From Heligmosomoides polygyrus polygyrus (lineage: Eukaryota > Nematoda > Chromadorea > Rhabditida > Heligmosomidae): 64,000 nt of DNA. Of this stretch, positions 23,001-31,715 are shown piece after piece (positions within the stretch are counted from its first letter, which is position 1; every line of letters starts with the position of its first letter). A model generated the notes under the pieces. The model had not been told where the DNA came from. It did not search any database and saw only the letters and a program-made list of their open reading frames with translations. Where the stretch lies: contig OX377204.1 in assembly GCA_947396885.1 (NCBI GenBank), positions 52,315,139 through 52,379,138 on the forward strand. The letters run 5' to 3'. Both the position numbers and the translations under genes were made by a program.

Positions 23001-25688
23001 AAGGCATGGCTGCTTGTATTGGTCAGGTTTCCTACCAAGGTTTCTCATATAGATGTTTCCGCTGGTGAGGAACACGGTGTTGACATTATTGAGCCTTTGC
23101 AGAGGGTCTTTGGCTACTAATGGATAAATAAGGGGGTGCACCTATAATTTTGCACTGGGGTGTATACATAGTGATAGGAGGTGGAAGATAGGAGACAGAA
23201 ATATAGAACAAAAAGATATGAACACAAATGCATAAAAGATTTTGCTCCTTCGAAAGTTTCGCACAAGTAAAAATGCAACAAAAGTGGACTCTGAAGCCGC
23301 CCTGGATTAGATTTTGAACAAGTGGCTCAAGTGCATTAATTCCCCTTTCGTGATTCCAATTTCGGTTTCCAGCCATTTTCGATCCCCTCGGTTCATGAAA
23401 TGGAAGCGCATTTGACTCCCCTGAAATCCAGCACGAAGCAAATGAATTACTTGAGAACGAAGAAACTGTCAAACGTTCAATCACCGCGAAATCACATTAC
23501 ACTAAGCTTTAAATAAGTCTTCGCAGGTAGAGTTCGAAAAGAACAGCAAGGCGTAGACTTTACCTCCTCCCACGACGATAATCGGATGGTCATCACACAC
23601 CGACCTAACAGCAGACTTGCGCGTTCTCCTGGCATTCTCCAGATTCTTCTCGGTGGTATTCAGGACCAGGTCACCGTCCTTCTCCGTTACCTGAAGCAAA
23701 CCAGGATAGCTGGCATTAACTGTAAAATACTGCGCAATGGCTTCGATTATGGCAAGCGTCACCTGATCACGGAACCTTCTCCTTGGATATTATTACCAAA
23801 TCATTTTGCCAGTAGAGGGCAAACCGTGTTCAGCATATCTCCACGGAACTCGCGAAATTTTAGAAGACAAATTATTCTTCCTAATGGCACAGCGCATTCC
23901 TCGGCGAGAACCGCGCTCACCGCTTACTACCGTTCATTGCTCTTCTCAGATTAGTCAAACGTGTAAAGTTCTGCTTACTCTTAGTGAACTTCTCGGGACG
24001 ACTGGAGTAAGCCAGACCAGGCATGGTGGTGCTCCGAACCCGAAAGAAACGCACGTCAAAGGTTGGGATGCTGTCAAATCCCGGGTAGTCCTCCATGTCG
24101 CCAGTCTTCACGTTGAAGCAGGCACCATGAAGGGGACACCGAATGCGGCCCTTCGAGTAGATTCCTGCAATGCAAATACATGGAGAGGAGCAGGTGTGAG
24201 ATTTCATGCGAAGGAGCTGTCTTTTTTCTTGCCTAGTGCAAAGTACTGAGTGGGAGGCTAATGTGCTACGGTGCATGATCCCAGCTCTCATGGTCACTCC
24301 TTGGAAAATGGCCAACACTGTGCAGTAGTAGGGACTCTTTGCGTTCTAGTCGATTATTTGCAGGTGCAGTTCAACTCTTCACACGCTTATTTGTCTTTGC
24401 TTTCTTTTAGGCCCACGATCCCGTTCACAAACAGACAAATGAACGACAATGGTCAATCGTCTCATCAAGCAATACCTTTGCGCCAGCCATTCTCTTTCGG
24501 GATATTGTAGAGGCGATATGAAAGTGTATTGTGTTTGGCGCAGCGTGAGGAGGCGCTAAATGTCATGTGCACCTTGGACCGAGGTTCTTCGTTCGGATCC
24601 ACCCAGACCGACCAGGTTTTGTATTCCCCCGGGCACATCAATTGGTACTATACTTGTCTGGGAAGCCTCCGTAATATCCCGTAGAAGTAGAATGCGCGGC
24701 GCAAGCCCAACAGACACAGACCAACGCCAAGCTTTATCGTTTGCATTGTATTTGCCTCCGCAATGAGGTCGCTGTACAGGCAAAACACACACTGAAGTTG
24801 CCTTGCGATGACCAACTATGAATACATCACTGCTCTATCCTCCGTAGACATGCCTGGTATCGACTCGTCAACCCTTGGGGATGGAAGACTTGGTTGGCCT
24901 AGACGGGACCCAACCGAATAACCTTTTCGAGTAGATGCGGCAGCTATCGGCCCCGACTACGTCACCACGAGCTCGAATGAGGTAAGAGCCGACTCCACTC
25001 CACTCACTCTCACAAAAACCGAAGTAAATAGGTGAATATATGATAACTGCTGCAGCCACTGTTTATAGGCACCCACTTCATTTAAGAGATATCAGGGGCC
25101 TTAAGTTAGAACAAAGTCCTCTCAATTTCAGAGCTGACTGTGAGATCTTGAGTATGTACGAACGGGTTTATAGGGCGCTTTTCGCCGAAAAACGAAAACT
25201 GATTAGCCGAATATTTAGGTCGTCGCCGAACCGAACATTCTGCGACTAAATCCAATTAGCACGAATTTCAGCGCATAATTCTGCTGCTGTGCCCGAATTC
25301 CTCCACAGCGAACTCAGCTGCACAAGACTGTTCTACTGGTATAGACTTTAGCATGAACAAGGGGTTCGTCGTCAACTTCTCGAGACAGGTCACAAATGAA
25401 CGTCGAAAAGAACCAAACAACTTGCCATTTTCCAGCGAATAGTTGTAGTGGGAGCAGATGCCACCGGTAGCGTAGAGAGTCCCATTATCGTTAATAACCA
25501 GAATCTTCTTCTCCCGCACTGTGAACACTTTCTTCCTGCAACGAACCCACTAAGCAACGTGGTAGAATAGGACACCGAACGTGGCTAACGACAGAGACTC
25601 ACTCTCCGGGTGGCACCTCTGACGCCCTTCCAATCACCTCGTTGACGATCGATGGCGAGTCGTCGTCGATTGCTGTGCAGGAGACCAT
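5396..25688 (-). CDS. AIFM3: AIFM3-like Rieske/FAD oxidoreductase gene (13 exons, 3' end not found)
   Basis: Thirteen minus-strand exons join in phase into about 470 codons without a stop: 25603-25688, 25426-25535, 24055-24164, 23564-23690, 20275-20387, 17595-17681, 17385-17513, 17129-17222, 13531-13655, 13319-13451, 12516-12601, 9480-9588 and 5396-5497. Domain order is that of apoptosis-inducing factor 3: an N-terminal Rieske [2Fe-2S] domain (CSH then CPLHG), an FAD-binding Rossmann motif (VVGGG), PSYDRVLLSK, the NAD-binding motif CIGGSFIGME, and the FAD-binding FAIGDAV motif. Nearly every exon junction keeps the spacing of vertebrate AIFM3, as I recall that protein. AIFM3 family members are predicted mitochondrial or cytosolic oxidoreductases linked to cell death; the exact reaction is poorly known. 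Twelve introns total about 19 kb and are full of transposons. The C-terminal 70 or so residues were not found below 5396, so the gene is either incomplete here or continues past the left edge. Confidence 0.9.
6133..6283. mobile_element. TTAA-flanked palindromic MITE
   Basis: TTAA at 6133-6136 and 6280-6283 encloses inverted ends GGCCCCCCACAGAGTTCTGC and its complement. GC-rich centre; piggyBac-type target. It lies directly before the LINE reading frame. Confidence 0.82.
7397..7600. mobile_element. hAT-type MITE inside the LINE
   Basis: 204 bp, inverted ends GGTACTTGTGAAGCAAA and GGTACTTATGAAGCAAA extending about 65 bp. Perfect 8-bp target duplication TCGCTTGC at 7389-7396 and 7601-7608. Removing the element and one copy restores the LINE reading ES|LANRRKRSD in frame. 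Confidence 0.93.
7968..8008 (+). repeat. (AAAT)n LINE tail
   Basis: Ten AAAT units at the LINE 3' end. The same unit ends the LINEs at 46694 and 31716, which suggests one RT lineage. Confidence 0.85.
9480..9588 (-). CDS. AIFM3: AIFM3-like exon 12, FAD-binding GD motif
   Basis: Acceptor CTTTAG, donor CACG|GTGAGG. Encodes TTADWIFAIGDAVAAPLPLW then INIQHFQTAQAHG. The GD pair in FAIGDAV contacts FAD in this superfamily. Stops just outside both splice sites confirm the boundaries. Confidence 0.92.
10036..10509. mobile_element. GC-rich palindromic element, outer of a nested pair
   Basis: Inverted ends CTTAGGCCCC then TTATACTTCGTCGCGGCGCG over about 40 bp. The target duplication is unclear (GCCTAT and GCCTAG). 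Interrupted by the next entry. In the intron between AIFM3 exons 11 and 12. Confidence 0.75.
10094..10422. mobile_element. GC-rich palindromic element, inner of a nested pair
   Basis: Inverted ends AGGCCCATGCACACTTCTGC with 3-bp duplication ATA at 10091-10093 and 10423-10425. A third partial copy of the end (GGCATGCACACTCTTGCGG) occurs at 10193. Confidence 0.78.
10695..10938 (+). repeat. tRNA-headed SINE copy, plus orientation
   Basis: Inverted relative to the reference copy at 58735-59036: it ends TTATCCATTGGGTGGCCGC and TATCGGCCAAATA. The head is diverged. Confidence 0.6.
10940..11050 (-). repeat. 3' tail fragment of the same SINE
   Basis: AAAGGATAAAGGATGGCG, TACTCAATTCCTTTTAGGAT and GCGCC match the tail half of the 58735 copy. 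It abuts the plus-strand copy tail to tail. Confidence 0.65.
11275..11520 (-). repeat. tRNA-headed SINE copy
   Basis: Minus strand begins GGGCGCGTGTAGTGCATTCG (A-box-like), has TCTCGGCTCGGATTTCCCGC (B-box-like), then the shared body through ATACAATGACTTGCGG on the plus strand. Confidence 0.7.
11524..11760. repeat. GC-rich MITE fragments
   Basis: AAGGCGCCTTTTATACTCG and CTTTCATACTCC resemble the ends of the 1507-1912 element, with CGCCGCGCGGCGCGGCG between. I cannot set the borders. Confidence 0.45.
12516..12601 (-). CDS. AIFM3: AIFM3-like exon 11
   Basis: Acceptor TTTCAG, donor AGA|GTGAGT, phase 1 to 0. Encodes VEPPTAWLKDTCIELDGRGF then IKVDKHFR, equal to the family LDSRGFIPVNKMMQ block. 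Only 86 nt long, so it does not appear as an ORF. Confidence 0.9.
12602..13318. other. Intron 10 with unassigned open frames on both strands
   Basis: Holds a 134-aa plus frame (12899-13303) and a 126-aa minus frame (12808-13188) over the same bases. I recognise neither. Placed between exons 10 and 11 of the host gene, it is most likely a decayed repeat. Confidence 0.5.
13319..13451 (-). CDS. AIFM3: AIFM3-like exon 10
   Basis: Acceptor CTTCCAG, donor ATAG|GTACGC. Encodes RFEAKGVKILTNAL, LKSGETIQADVVIAGIG. Open reading continues past the donor into the intron, so the ORF alone misplaces the boundary. The splice to exon 11 gives GIG|VEPPTAWL. Confidence 0.9.
13531..13655 (-). CDS. AIFM3: AIFM3-like exon 9
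   Basis: Acceptor TTCTTCAG. Completes G|MEIASAL of the NAD-binding motif and continues with ASVTVVCATKEPLPALG and DIGEVIRKVGLR. The donor AGA|GTGATT is weak, but it gives the exact family length into exon 10. An alternative donor AAA|GTGGGT four codons earlier would make the product shorter. Confidence 0.85.
13785..14990 (-). pseudogene. CR1-like LINE 3' half
   Basis: Reads HPILVKWITEYLSGRTF, motif B SGVPQGAVLSPILFNIYTND, motif C KMYADDVKIYHV, WSKKWQLRLSPQKATF, then after frameshifts RNRRLQLPSLASRRK and FKRFASNTLLRYDLS. 5' truncated just before motif B, A/T-rich tail at 13785-13800. In the intron between exons 8 and 9, same strand as the host gene. Confidence 0.88.
15136..15345 (+). mobile_element. 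Partial foldback element with tRNA-like boxes
   Basis: Starts TTA|CAAGGATGG like the element at 34897. Carries GGCGCAGTGGTAGCGC (A-box) and AGGGTTCGACTC (B-box), then ATTCGTGATCAGCACACCAA shared with 36731. Right end not found. Confidence 0.55.
15505..15605 (-). repeat. Repeat shared with the centre of the 34.9-kb element
   Basis: The complement reads GTGAGCAGTGTATTTCG and GAAGAAGGTTGGTACATC, found at 36990-37110 in the opposite orientation. Confidence 0.6.
15783..15950. mobile_element. Solo arm of the 28.5-30.1 kb foldback family
   Basis: CGGCGGGTGTCACGGCGCGA, GTCGACGCTAGTTGGCTCCG and the following C-run match the right arm at 30000-30148. It ends in a run of about 16 C. Confidence 0.7.
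16284..16481 (-). other. Unassigned 65-aa frame with two hydrophobic stretches
   Basis: Starts MCFITVLVAPFTSVLLHADR and continues ILTISPIKIVMIWPSAW. It has the feel of a membrane-protein exon, but no motif names a family. It lies in the intron between exons 8 and 9. Confidence 0.2.
17129..17222 (-). CDS. AIFM3: AIFM3-like exon 8, NAD-binding motif
   Basis: Acceptor CTTCAG, donor G|GTAAGA. Encodes NVFTLRTVSEANSI and then RVVCIGGSFIG, the first half of the second Rossmann motif. Phase 1 into exon 9. Confidence 0.92.
17385..17513 (-). CDS. AIFM3: AIFM3-like exon 7
   Basis: Acceptor CTTTCAG, 43 codons, donor AAG|GTCTGT. Encodes VIGVDIAHRRISLSNGD, then YSKLVLALGGSPRRL, the conserved strand before the NAD-binding domain. 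Confidence 0.92.
17595..17681 (-). CDS. AIFM3: AIFM3-like exon 6
   Basis: Acceptor ATTTCAG, donor AGA|GTTAGT, 29 codons in phase 0. Encodes KPVAEGKDIRLRSDDYY and NHIDVLTKTR, the segment equivalent to family residues ending IEVLTEAQ. The length matches the vertebrate protein exactly. Confidence 0.87.
19000..20045 (+). pseudogene. RTE-like LINE (second lineage), decayed
   Basis: Reads VRLEQIVDRPIRDITQIS and VNQCGF, then RQVQAWCSRLERF, LKLNVKKTECLITD, later RRLIIRETKGLVWTAGV and the C-terminal HTDHAFDREKWRQQ. Order and motifs are those of RTE-type RT and its C-terminal tail, with many stops. In the intron between exons 5 and 6, antisense to the host gene. Confidence 0.8.
20275..20387 (-). CDS. 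AIFM3: AIFM3-like exon 5, FAD-binding helix
   Basis: Too short to stand out as an ORF; found by searching for the conserved PYDR motif. Encodes ISAATFVESARLNN after the glycine loop, then EEELPSYDRVLLSK. Acceptor TTCTAAG, donor AAG|GTGAGC, phase 0. It continues exon 4 with the family spacing. Confidence 0.88.
20850..21000. repeat. CCGTTTCCG-type repeat resembling hAT subterminal DNA
   Basis: CTTTCCGTTCCGCCCGTGTT and GAAAACGGAAACG resemble the inside of the hAT element ends at 32220 and 34450. Likely a relic of that family. Confidence 0.4.
21537..21612 (+). promoter_or_regulatory. tRNA-like Pol III boxes, left arm
   Basis: TGTATGTAGTGGTAGCG (A-box-like) and ATAGTTCGGTCCCGG (B-box-like), 50 nt apart. 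Confidence 0.5.
22150..22235 (-). promoter_or_regulatory. tRNA-like Pol III boxes, right arm
   Basis: Inverted counterpart of 21537-21612, with B-box-like near 22160-22172 and A-box-like near 22204-22220 on the minus strand. Confidence 0.45.
23564..23690 (-). CDS. AIFM3: AIFM3-like exon 4, linker and first FAD-binding strand
   Basis: Acceptor CTTCAG. Encodes VTEKDGDLVLNTTEKN, an arginine-rich linker (ENARRTRKS), then HPIIVVGGG, the first strand and start of the dinucleotide-binding loop. Ends in phase 1 at GGAG|GTAAAG. Confidence 0.9.
24055..24164 (-). CDS. AIFM3: AIFM3-like exon 3, second half of Rieske domain
   Basis: Acceptor TTGCAG. Encodes IYSKGRIRCPLHGACFN and then GDMEDYPGFDSIPTFD. 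The Cys and His of CPLHG complete the [2Fe-2S] ligand set begun in exon 2. The donor is GTGCGT, phase 0. Confidence 0.92.
24836..24985 (-). repeat. tRNA-headed SINE fragment
   Basis: GGATGGAAGACTTGGTTGGC, CTAGACGGGACCCAACCGAA and the CCGACTACGTCACC end match the head half of the 58735 copy. In the intron between exons 2 and 3. Confidence 0.6.
25426..25535 (-). CDS. AIFM3: AIFM3-like exon 2, first half of Rieske domain
   Basis: Acceptor TTGCAG precedes the exon. It encodes KKVFTVREKKILVINDNGTL followed by the first Rieske ligand pair in GGICSHY, and ends in phase 1 inside ENG. The donor is GCAAGT instead of GTAAGT; splicing there gives exact length agreement with the family between CSH and CPLHG. 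Confidence 0.88.
25603..25688 (-). CDS. AIFM3: AIFM3-like exon 1 (proposed start codon)
   Basis: Begins with ATG at 25688 and reads MVSCTAIDDDSPSI, then an EVIGRASEVPPG stretch that matches the entry into the Rieske domain. It ends in phase 2 before GTGAGT. I chose this ATG because a TTTCAG acceptor lies 7 nt upstream, the usual place for spliced-leader addition. An extra upstream exon joined at the same acceptor is possible, since vertebrate members have about 100 more N-terminal residues. Confidence 0.75.
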
Positions 25689-25695
25689 TTCGAGA

Positions 25696-25705
25696 CTGAA
25701 ACTCT
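25696..25705 (-). promoter_or_regulatory. 3' splice acceptor 7 nt before the proposed AIFM3 start
   Basis: Minus strand reads GAGTTTCAG, then seven bases, then ATG. This is the nematode acceptor consensus at the distance typical of SL trans-splicing. It could instead be a cis acceptor for an unseen upstream exon. Confidence 0.5.
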
Positions 25706-25739
25706 GGTGTTCCATTGCTCAGTGCATGTTGAGTCTATT

Positions 25740-26360
25740 TGGGCACACTCTACGACTGGAACTCCGGACGCGAACACTTGGCTAAGCAGCGCTGGCAACA
25801 AGAGTTCCGTGCCTTCCAAACAAGGCATTTTCCGTCTGCGGAGTGGGAACCTTGGCTGGGCTCAACAATTGAGCCGCTCCTGGGCGCTGTATCGCTTAAT
25901 CACGGTACAGCGATCGCCAAAACAACACGATTCACTGGTCCTGAATGTCCTGTCGCTATGTTACGGGATGCGCAGCATGGGCACGCTGAACGCGAAACGG
26001 AGGAAGACGGAAGAGACAGATTCTGCCTAGGTGAACCAAAATCGGAAGAAAACGAGTACAATGGAACACTAGAAGAGAAGGCTTGCCTTCCAATGGTTGA
26101 ACCCTATCGCTGCCGACCCATCTTGTCCACCAAAGACGGTCAACCGGTCAGAAGTGGCGAAGAGGAGGGACTCCTCCTCTCCTCCGCGACCGCCACCTGG
26201 AGCCACTTTGGTCGTTGCACCTCCGATGAGGCGTTTGTTTGCCATGTCATCACTTTGTCCGACGATGGGACAGGAAGGTGTGCAGGGTTTGAGTGTACCT
26301 ATTGTCAGGTCGGGCCGAAATTCCCTTAGTGCCTTGAATACTCCCGCCATTGCTTAGGTT
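25740..26360. other. Region upstream of the AIFM3 gene with long frames on both strands
   Basis: A 196-aa plus frame (25739-26329) and a 93-aa minus frame (26069-26350, MAGVFKALREFRPDLTIG) overlap. GC is near 50 percent. I recognise no family. Could be an upstream exon, a repeat or a separate gene. Confidence 0.3.
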
Positions 26361-27540
26361 TCACACTCCATGACTGCATAGGAGGTTTTCCTACCTTACC
26401 TTATGCGGAGAAAAGCATGTAGTTTTGAATATATGTGAAATGAACAGAATGACTGTGGAAGACTGAAGAGTTTAGGTAGCCTTCTATGGCAGTGGAAAAG
26501 CTCAATTTTCGTATCGTTGAACTTTATGGCTTGAGTTTGGGAAATGCGTAGTTGGGAATTAAACTGAGATTTAGGTCCCGCGTCAGGAAGGCATTGTTTA
26601 AATAAACAACAGTGCAACACTGGCACAAGATGTCGAGTAGTTTCCCACTTCTCTTTTCTTGAAACATCGGCATGGTTAGTTATTGTTTTGTTGTTAATAC
26701 TGTGCCAACACGAGGTTTTTAAGGTGGATCTTCATGCGGCCTAACGTTTCGATGGAGTCGTCGTCTTCAGATGCCTGGATGTGGGGCAAGGCTTTTTGAC
26801 ATCCAATTTACTTCACCAAGCGCTTTGACTGCTCTAGCGGTTTTGGCGCAAAACTATGACCGATCGTCAAAGACTGGAAGTGAGAGACAAACTCACGCAT
26901 AGATGCACCACCAGAGCGTGATCGCCTTATACTAGAAGGCCGGTAAGAGCGAATGAAACACTGAAACAAACACAAACAAAACACAAGTCATGCCATGTAT
27001 TGCTTAGAATAGCAATTAGTCGAGAGTTGACAGCTGTAGAGCTCGTCTTAAGCCGAGATTAGGTCGCACCGAAAGTTTTCCCGCTTTGGTGTTTGAAAAT
27101 TCCCCCCCCCCCCTTGTTTAAGTTTTACATTCCAGGAATTAATAGGCTTTTGTATTTTGTTGGTGCCACAATGTGAGAGCAACAGATTACGTATTAAACG
27201 CATAAGATACCTCTTGAAAAACTTTAAGACCCTTTCGTCAGAGCTGAAAAGTACGAGTTCCGTGTCGTGTAAGTTTATGACTTGAATCTCGGAAGCTCTG
27301 AGACAGAACTACATCAAAACTTAAGTGCTATACTAGGAGGGTGCTGTCTAAAATCCCAGCGATGAAGTATTCTTGCTAGAGAGACGGAACCTTAAAATCA
27401 TCAAAATCCTTTCAAGGAATTGGCGAACGTCCAGAAGAATGGGTCGAAGAGAAAACCAAATAAATTTATCATAGCTTAGTCGGTGCTTGGGGTATGGAAA
27501 AGTATCCCGCTGCGCCGTCTCTGCGCAACGGAAAAAGTGG
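26361..27540. other. Gene-poor stretch
   Basis: No coding signal; a C-run near 27104 and scattered short frames only. Confidence 0.5.
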
Positions 27541-27973
27541 TAGCGGATCTATCCTAGTCGGGAGGGGGGGGGGAGAACACAACTAAAAGGTATGTAACAA
27601 ATCCATTTGAGACTTACCGAGCGGCTCCTACAGAACAACATAGGACCTAAGCTAGAAAAATTCACTAACAAAAAATACGAAAAATTGCATTTGTTTTCAC
27701 AGCGATTGTAAGCAGGCAAAGTTATATGCCCTCCTCGCCATGTCAGATCCTGGCTCTAACATGTCAGGCGGCGGTCAGCACGCGGCATGCTTCCGCGTCA
27801 CTCTTCCAACGCCGAGACGGTTGTAAAACCGCGATGATTAATTTTTTTGTTTGTACGTTCGTTTTTTGTTTCTTTTCGGTCCTACCTCGTTCTCTAGGAG
27901 CTTTCGGTTAGTCTCGATTCATTTTTTAACATACTTTTTAGTTATGCCCCCCCCCTGACTAGGATAGATCCGA
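27541..27973. mobile_element. Foldback element with G-run arms
   Basis: GCGGATCTATCCTAGTCGGG followed by a G-run at 27542 is inverted at about 27943-27972; arms extend about 95 bp (AACTAAAAGGTATGT and its complement). No ORF. Confidence 0.7.
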
Positions 27974-28484
27974 GATAGGTTCATTTCGTCCAGACTATGA
28001 CCTCGCGCCTCGACAAACGAGGGTGTCAACGCCAACCTCCGGTCTTTTTTGAGGAAAAGGGACGAATGCTTCTCAAACGTGCATCAGTACATTATAAAGA
28101 GCGGACGATAGAAAATAAATTAGAATGATTCGCGAAAAATTCGAAGAACACGCCTCTTCGGACTATCGCAATTGTCCGGTCACTCTCGAAGGTTCGCCTT
28201 GGTGACCTATTGCTCGCACAGTTCACACTGGGATCAGTAGAGCAAGCAGGAAGATTAGGACAGAACATGTTGGTGGGAACCTAAGAACAAAGTATTTATA
28301 ATACTGCTCGAAATGAGTACGTGCTCTGGCAGATGAAGGGTTCCCAATCAGCCGAGCGTGAACTGCAAATAGCATGTCACCAAAATCATCATTCAAAACC
28401 ATTTAATTCATATGAATTCAAACTCATTCCCGATTCCAGGTTCTCGGTTCGGATGTCTCGCCGGGACCAGTTAAGGGGAGGGGG

Positions 28485-30150
28485 ACGTTCTGCCTGAAAG
28501 CGGCGCGGGCAAAGGCGCGGGACAGTGCCTGCGGAGACAATTAGCGTCGACTCGCGCAGTGACACCCGCCGCCTTGCACTCTGTCAGACAGCTCTCGCCG
28601 CGGAGGCGGTGCTGACCCAGCCAACCACGGGAGCCTATAGGTCGACCAGATTTGGTGTGATTACAATCGATAGAGAGATAGGAGGCTTAGGCGGCTTGCA
28701 TTGGCAGTCCAGAATATGGGACTGATCTGAACCCTACCATCCCCTATATCAGAATTTCAAGCTCTATCGAATGAGCCAGGAAAGAATCTTGTCTCAATAA
28801 CCCTCACAACATTTTTTTTTCAGGCGCAGTTACCTTTCGGTAAATATCAGTTGTTATTTATATCAGAATTAATTGCGGGGCATGCTTCCAGGCTGAAATT
28901 GTGCGGGAATTATAGTTAGATAGACGAGAGACCTTCAAGTGCTCAACCTTTTTGAAAACGATAGTATGACCATTCAGTGCGTATAGCATGTTCACAGTCT
29001 GAAATTGCCCAAGGAGTTCAATTTGATAGTCGGTGGACCTCCTAAGAACACCGACGTACTCCAGTTTTTTCAAAGCATTTCATCAGTGTTTTCTAACTCG
29101 TTAATTGATGGAGGAGACATTGGCTATGCAGGTACATTGCCTGTGGAACGCGAGGTCAAAAAACTGCTAGAAGTCACAAACGACTGGACGAGCAATTTGA
29201 AGTATTGTGTGATGAAATTTATTCTCGGTGAACATTAGATTTCATAAACCACCTATCCAGTCTTAGTCTCGACATGTATGGTGTGTGCATTCTAAAGTTC
29301 CATAGAAAAATCAGTTACGAAATGATAAAGAAATGTAATTTTGAAACTAATGCCTTGAACTTATGTTAAAAGATCCCTCGTCTATCTAGTTGGAATCCTC
29401 GATTTTAGCCTGGAAGCAGTCTCGCATTTAGTCCTTATATATATGTGAATAATAACCGATATCTAGCGAAAAATAAACAGCTCCTGAAAAAAATCGCCTT
29501 AGGGGTTATTGAGGCAGTATTCTTTTCTGGATCATTCGATAGAGCTCGAAATTCTAGTACAGGAGATGGTAGGGTTTACATCAGTAGTATGGAAGCACGC
29601 CTCGCAATTAATCCTGGTATACATAAAAACTGATATTTAACGAAAATAAACAACGCCCAAAAAGTCGCCTTAAGGATTACCTAGACAGGATATAATGCAG
29701 GAGAAGGTATAGTTCACATCAGTAGCCTGGAAGCATGCCTCGTAGTTAATTCTGATATAAGTAAAAACTGATATTTACCGAAAGGTAACTGCGCCTGAAA
29801 AAAAAATGTTGTAAGGGTCATTGAGGCAGGGTTCTTTCCTGGCTCATTCGATAGAGCTTGAAATTCTGATATAGAAAATGGTAGGGTTCAGATCAGTCCC
29901 ATATTCTGGACTGCCAATGCAAGCCGTCTGAGCCTCCTATCTCTCTATCGATTGTAATCACACCAAATCTGGTCGACCTACAGCCTGCCGTAGTTGGCTG
30001 GGTCAGCATCGCCTCTGCGGCGAGGGCTGTCTGGCTGAGTGCGACGCGGCGGGTGTCACTGCGCGAGTCGACGCTAATTGTCTCCGCAGGCACTGTCCCG
30101 CGCCTTTGCCCGCGCCGCTTTCAGGCAGAACGTCCCTCACCCCCAGTTAA
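28485..30150. mobile_element. 1.66-kb foldback element with arms of over 400 bp
   Basis: GGGACGTTCTGCCTGAAAGC at the left is inverted at about 30115-30140. The arms match through CGGAGACAATTAGCGTCGAC and CCAATGCAAGCC and reach inward to GCATGCTTCCAGGCT. Both arms therefore give the same 66-aa frame (28525-28725 plus, 29893-30093 minus), which is not a gene. The centre holds an unassigned 77-aa frame at 29005-29238. Confidence 0.8.
29405..29910. repeat. Three tandem units of up to 200 bp in the right arm
   Basis: GGAAGCA(G/C)(G/T)C, AAAACTGATATTTA and ATTGAGGCAG recur from about 29410, 29600 and 29720. The middle unit has lost about 60 bp. Confidence 0.65.
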
Positions 30151-30154
30151 GTCT

Positions 30155-31700
30155 TCAATCCGTCGGAGGTCAGTTAATTGCCGCAAGTCTTGCCTAACGA
30201 GGATAGAAAACAACTGGCCATCGGTTGGCCACCACAAGCTAGGTACAAGCCAAATACGCACTCAAATCGCCTCCACGACATCCCGTGGAATTAGAATACG
30301 CGCAGCATCCAAAAAAGGTCGAGTATCGCCGTCCTTCATCAATTCTCCCTTATTTCATCTGCAAACTCCGACGCTTTCACGGCGTCCTCTCTCATTTCTA
30401 AAAGTTTCCAAGAGGACAAACATCACCGTATAGAGAAGAAGTTCAAGGATATGTTCTGACAGTACATAGGCTCTACGTGCTCAATTAACGACTAGGAATT
30501 AACGACAAGGAATAGGTATTATCGTCCTTTTCGGGAGAGGTAGGTCAAATGTAAGAGTCCTCAGATTGATTCAAAAGTCCATTGAACACATTTCTGGTCG
30601 TTATAAAACGAAAGTCAAAATGGTGAAAACAGTTGGTCCGAACTAACGGTTAAAAAGTTGAATCTCAGACAACAGTAGCTGTCAGTTAACACTCGCAATG
30701 TCTTACCATTAGTGCCCCACACAACGCTAGCAAAAAAGCCAACTAGGCAGAGAAAGGCACGCTGTCGTTGGAAGATGCCAGGCTAGAGGCCAGGTTAAAT
30801 CCTCACCCCCTACGGGATTAGAGAGTTCGCCGTTGCAATAGCTGGCAGTTTTACCCTTGACGGTAGCTGCAGTCAAATTGCTGCGAGGGTTCTTGCCGCT
30901 GCGCCCAATTTGTTCAGCCCTCCCACTTCCAATGACGCTGCAGAACTTCTGAAGACGTACCTGCGTGCGTCTGCTTCTAGGATATGACTGCAGTTTTCCA
31001 TCCTTCCAACAGTTTGCTAACTAACATGCTTGGGAAAGTTCGAAACGATCTTACAAGAAAGGACCTTCATGAGGAGCACTGAACTTCCCAACGGGGTACT
31101 CCTGCTTCCCAAACGTGCAGCGCAAATCTTATGTTGTCTACACTAGCAAATCGAAGTCACAGGTTCGGTCTCATAACGGTTCACAAAATCCGGCAGCGTG
31201 ACAGGGGGTGCCGCCCGCTCCTGGGGGGGGGGGGCGTGGCGACAGGAGGTACAGCCGCTGTTCTGTGAACCGGAAACTTTTGTTTTGCGTGTCAAAGACT
31301 TTGTAAGGCAGCCGTTATACTCTGGTGGAGGGTGTACCTCCTCCACCACAAAATCCACGTTCCCAGCGCAGCTATTTCGCTCAAAAACATGATAGATAGA
31401 CACCTAGACGCCACCAGTTGATTCGGGTTTCTTTATTTTATAATTGGAAATAGCTGCATTTTTGTTATTCTTATTCATTATTCACACTATTTCTTTTCAA
31501 GTATTCCTAGAACCTCAATGGAGTGTTGCCAGTTAATCGTGATGTTGTTTAGCCTTGAAGATCTCATACAGTAAATCAGTCAATTATTAAACCAACGAAG
31601 TGAAGTGCGAAAAAAGAGGGAGTAGGGCGCGCAGGCGATTCCCCTCTCAGTGAAAGGCCAAGGTCGAAAGGCTAGCAAATCGTGCCCTTGTTCCCCGTGC
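30155..31700. other. Gene-poor stretch
   Basis: No supported gene. A run of about 11 G at 31216, followed by short frames with no family resemblance. Confidence 0.5.
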
Positions 31701-31715
31701 TTGCCCTGGCCCGCA

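Noticed and set aside
28525..28725. 66-aa frame found again at 29893-30093
   Set aside because: It is the same inverted arm read twice; not a gene family.
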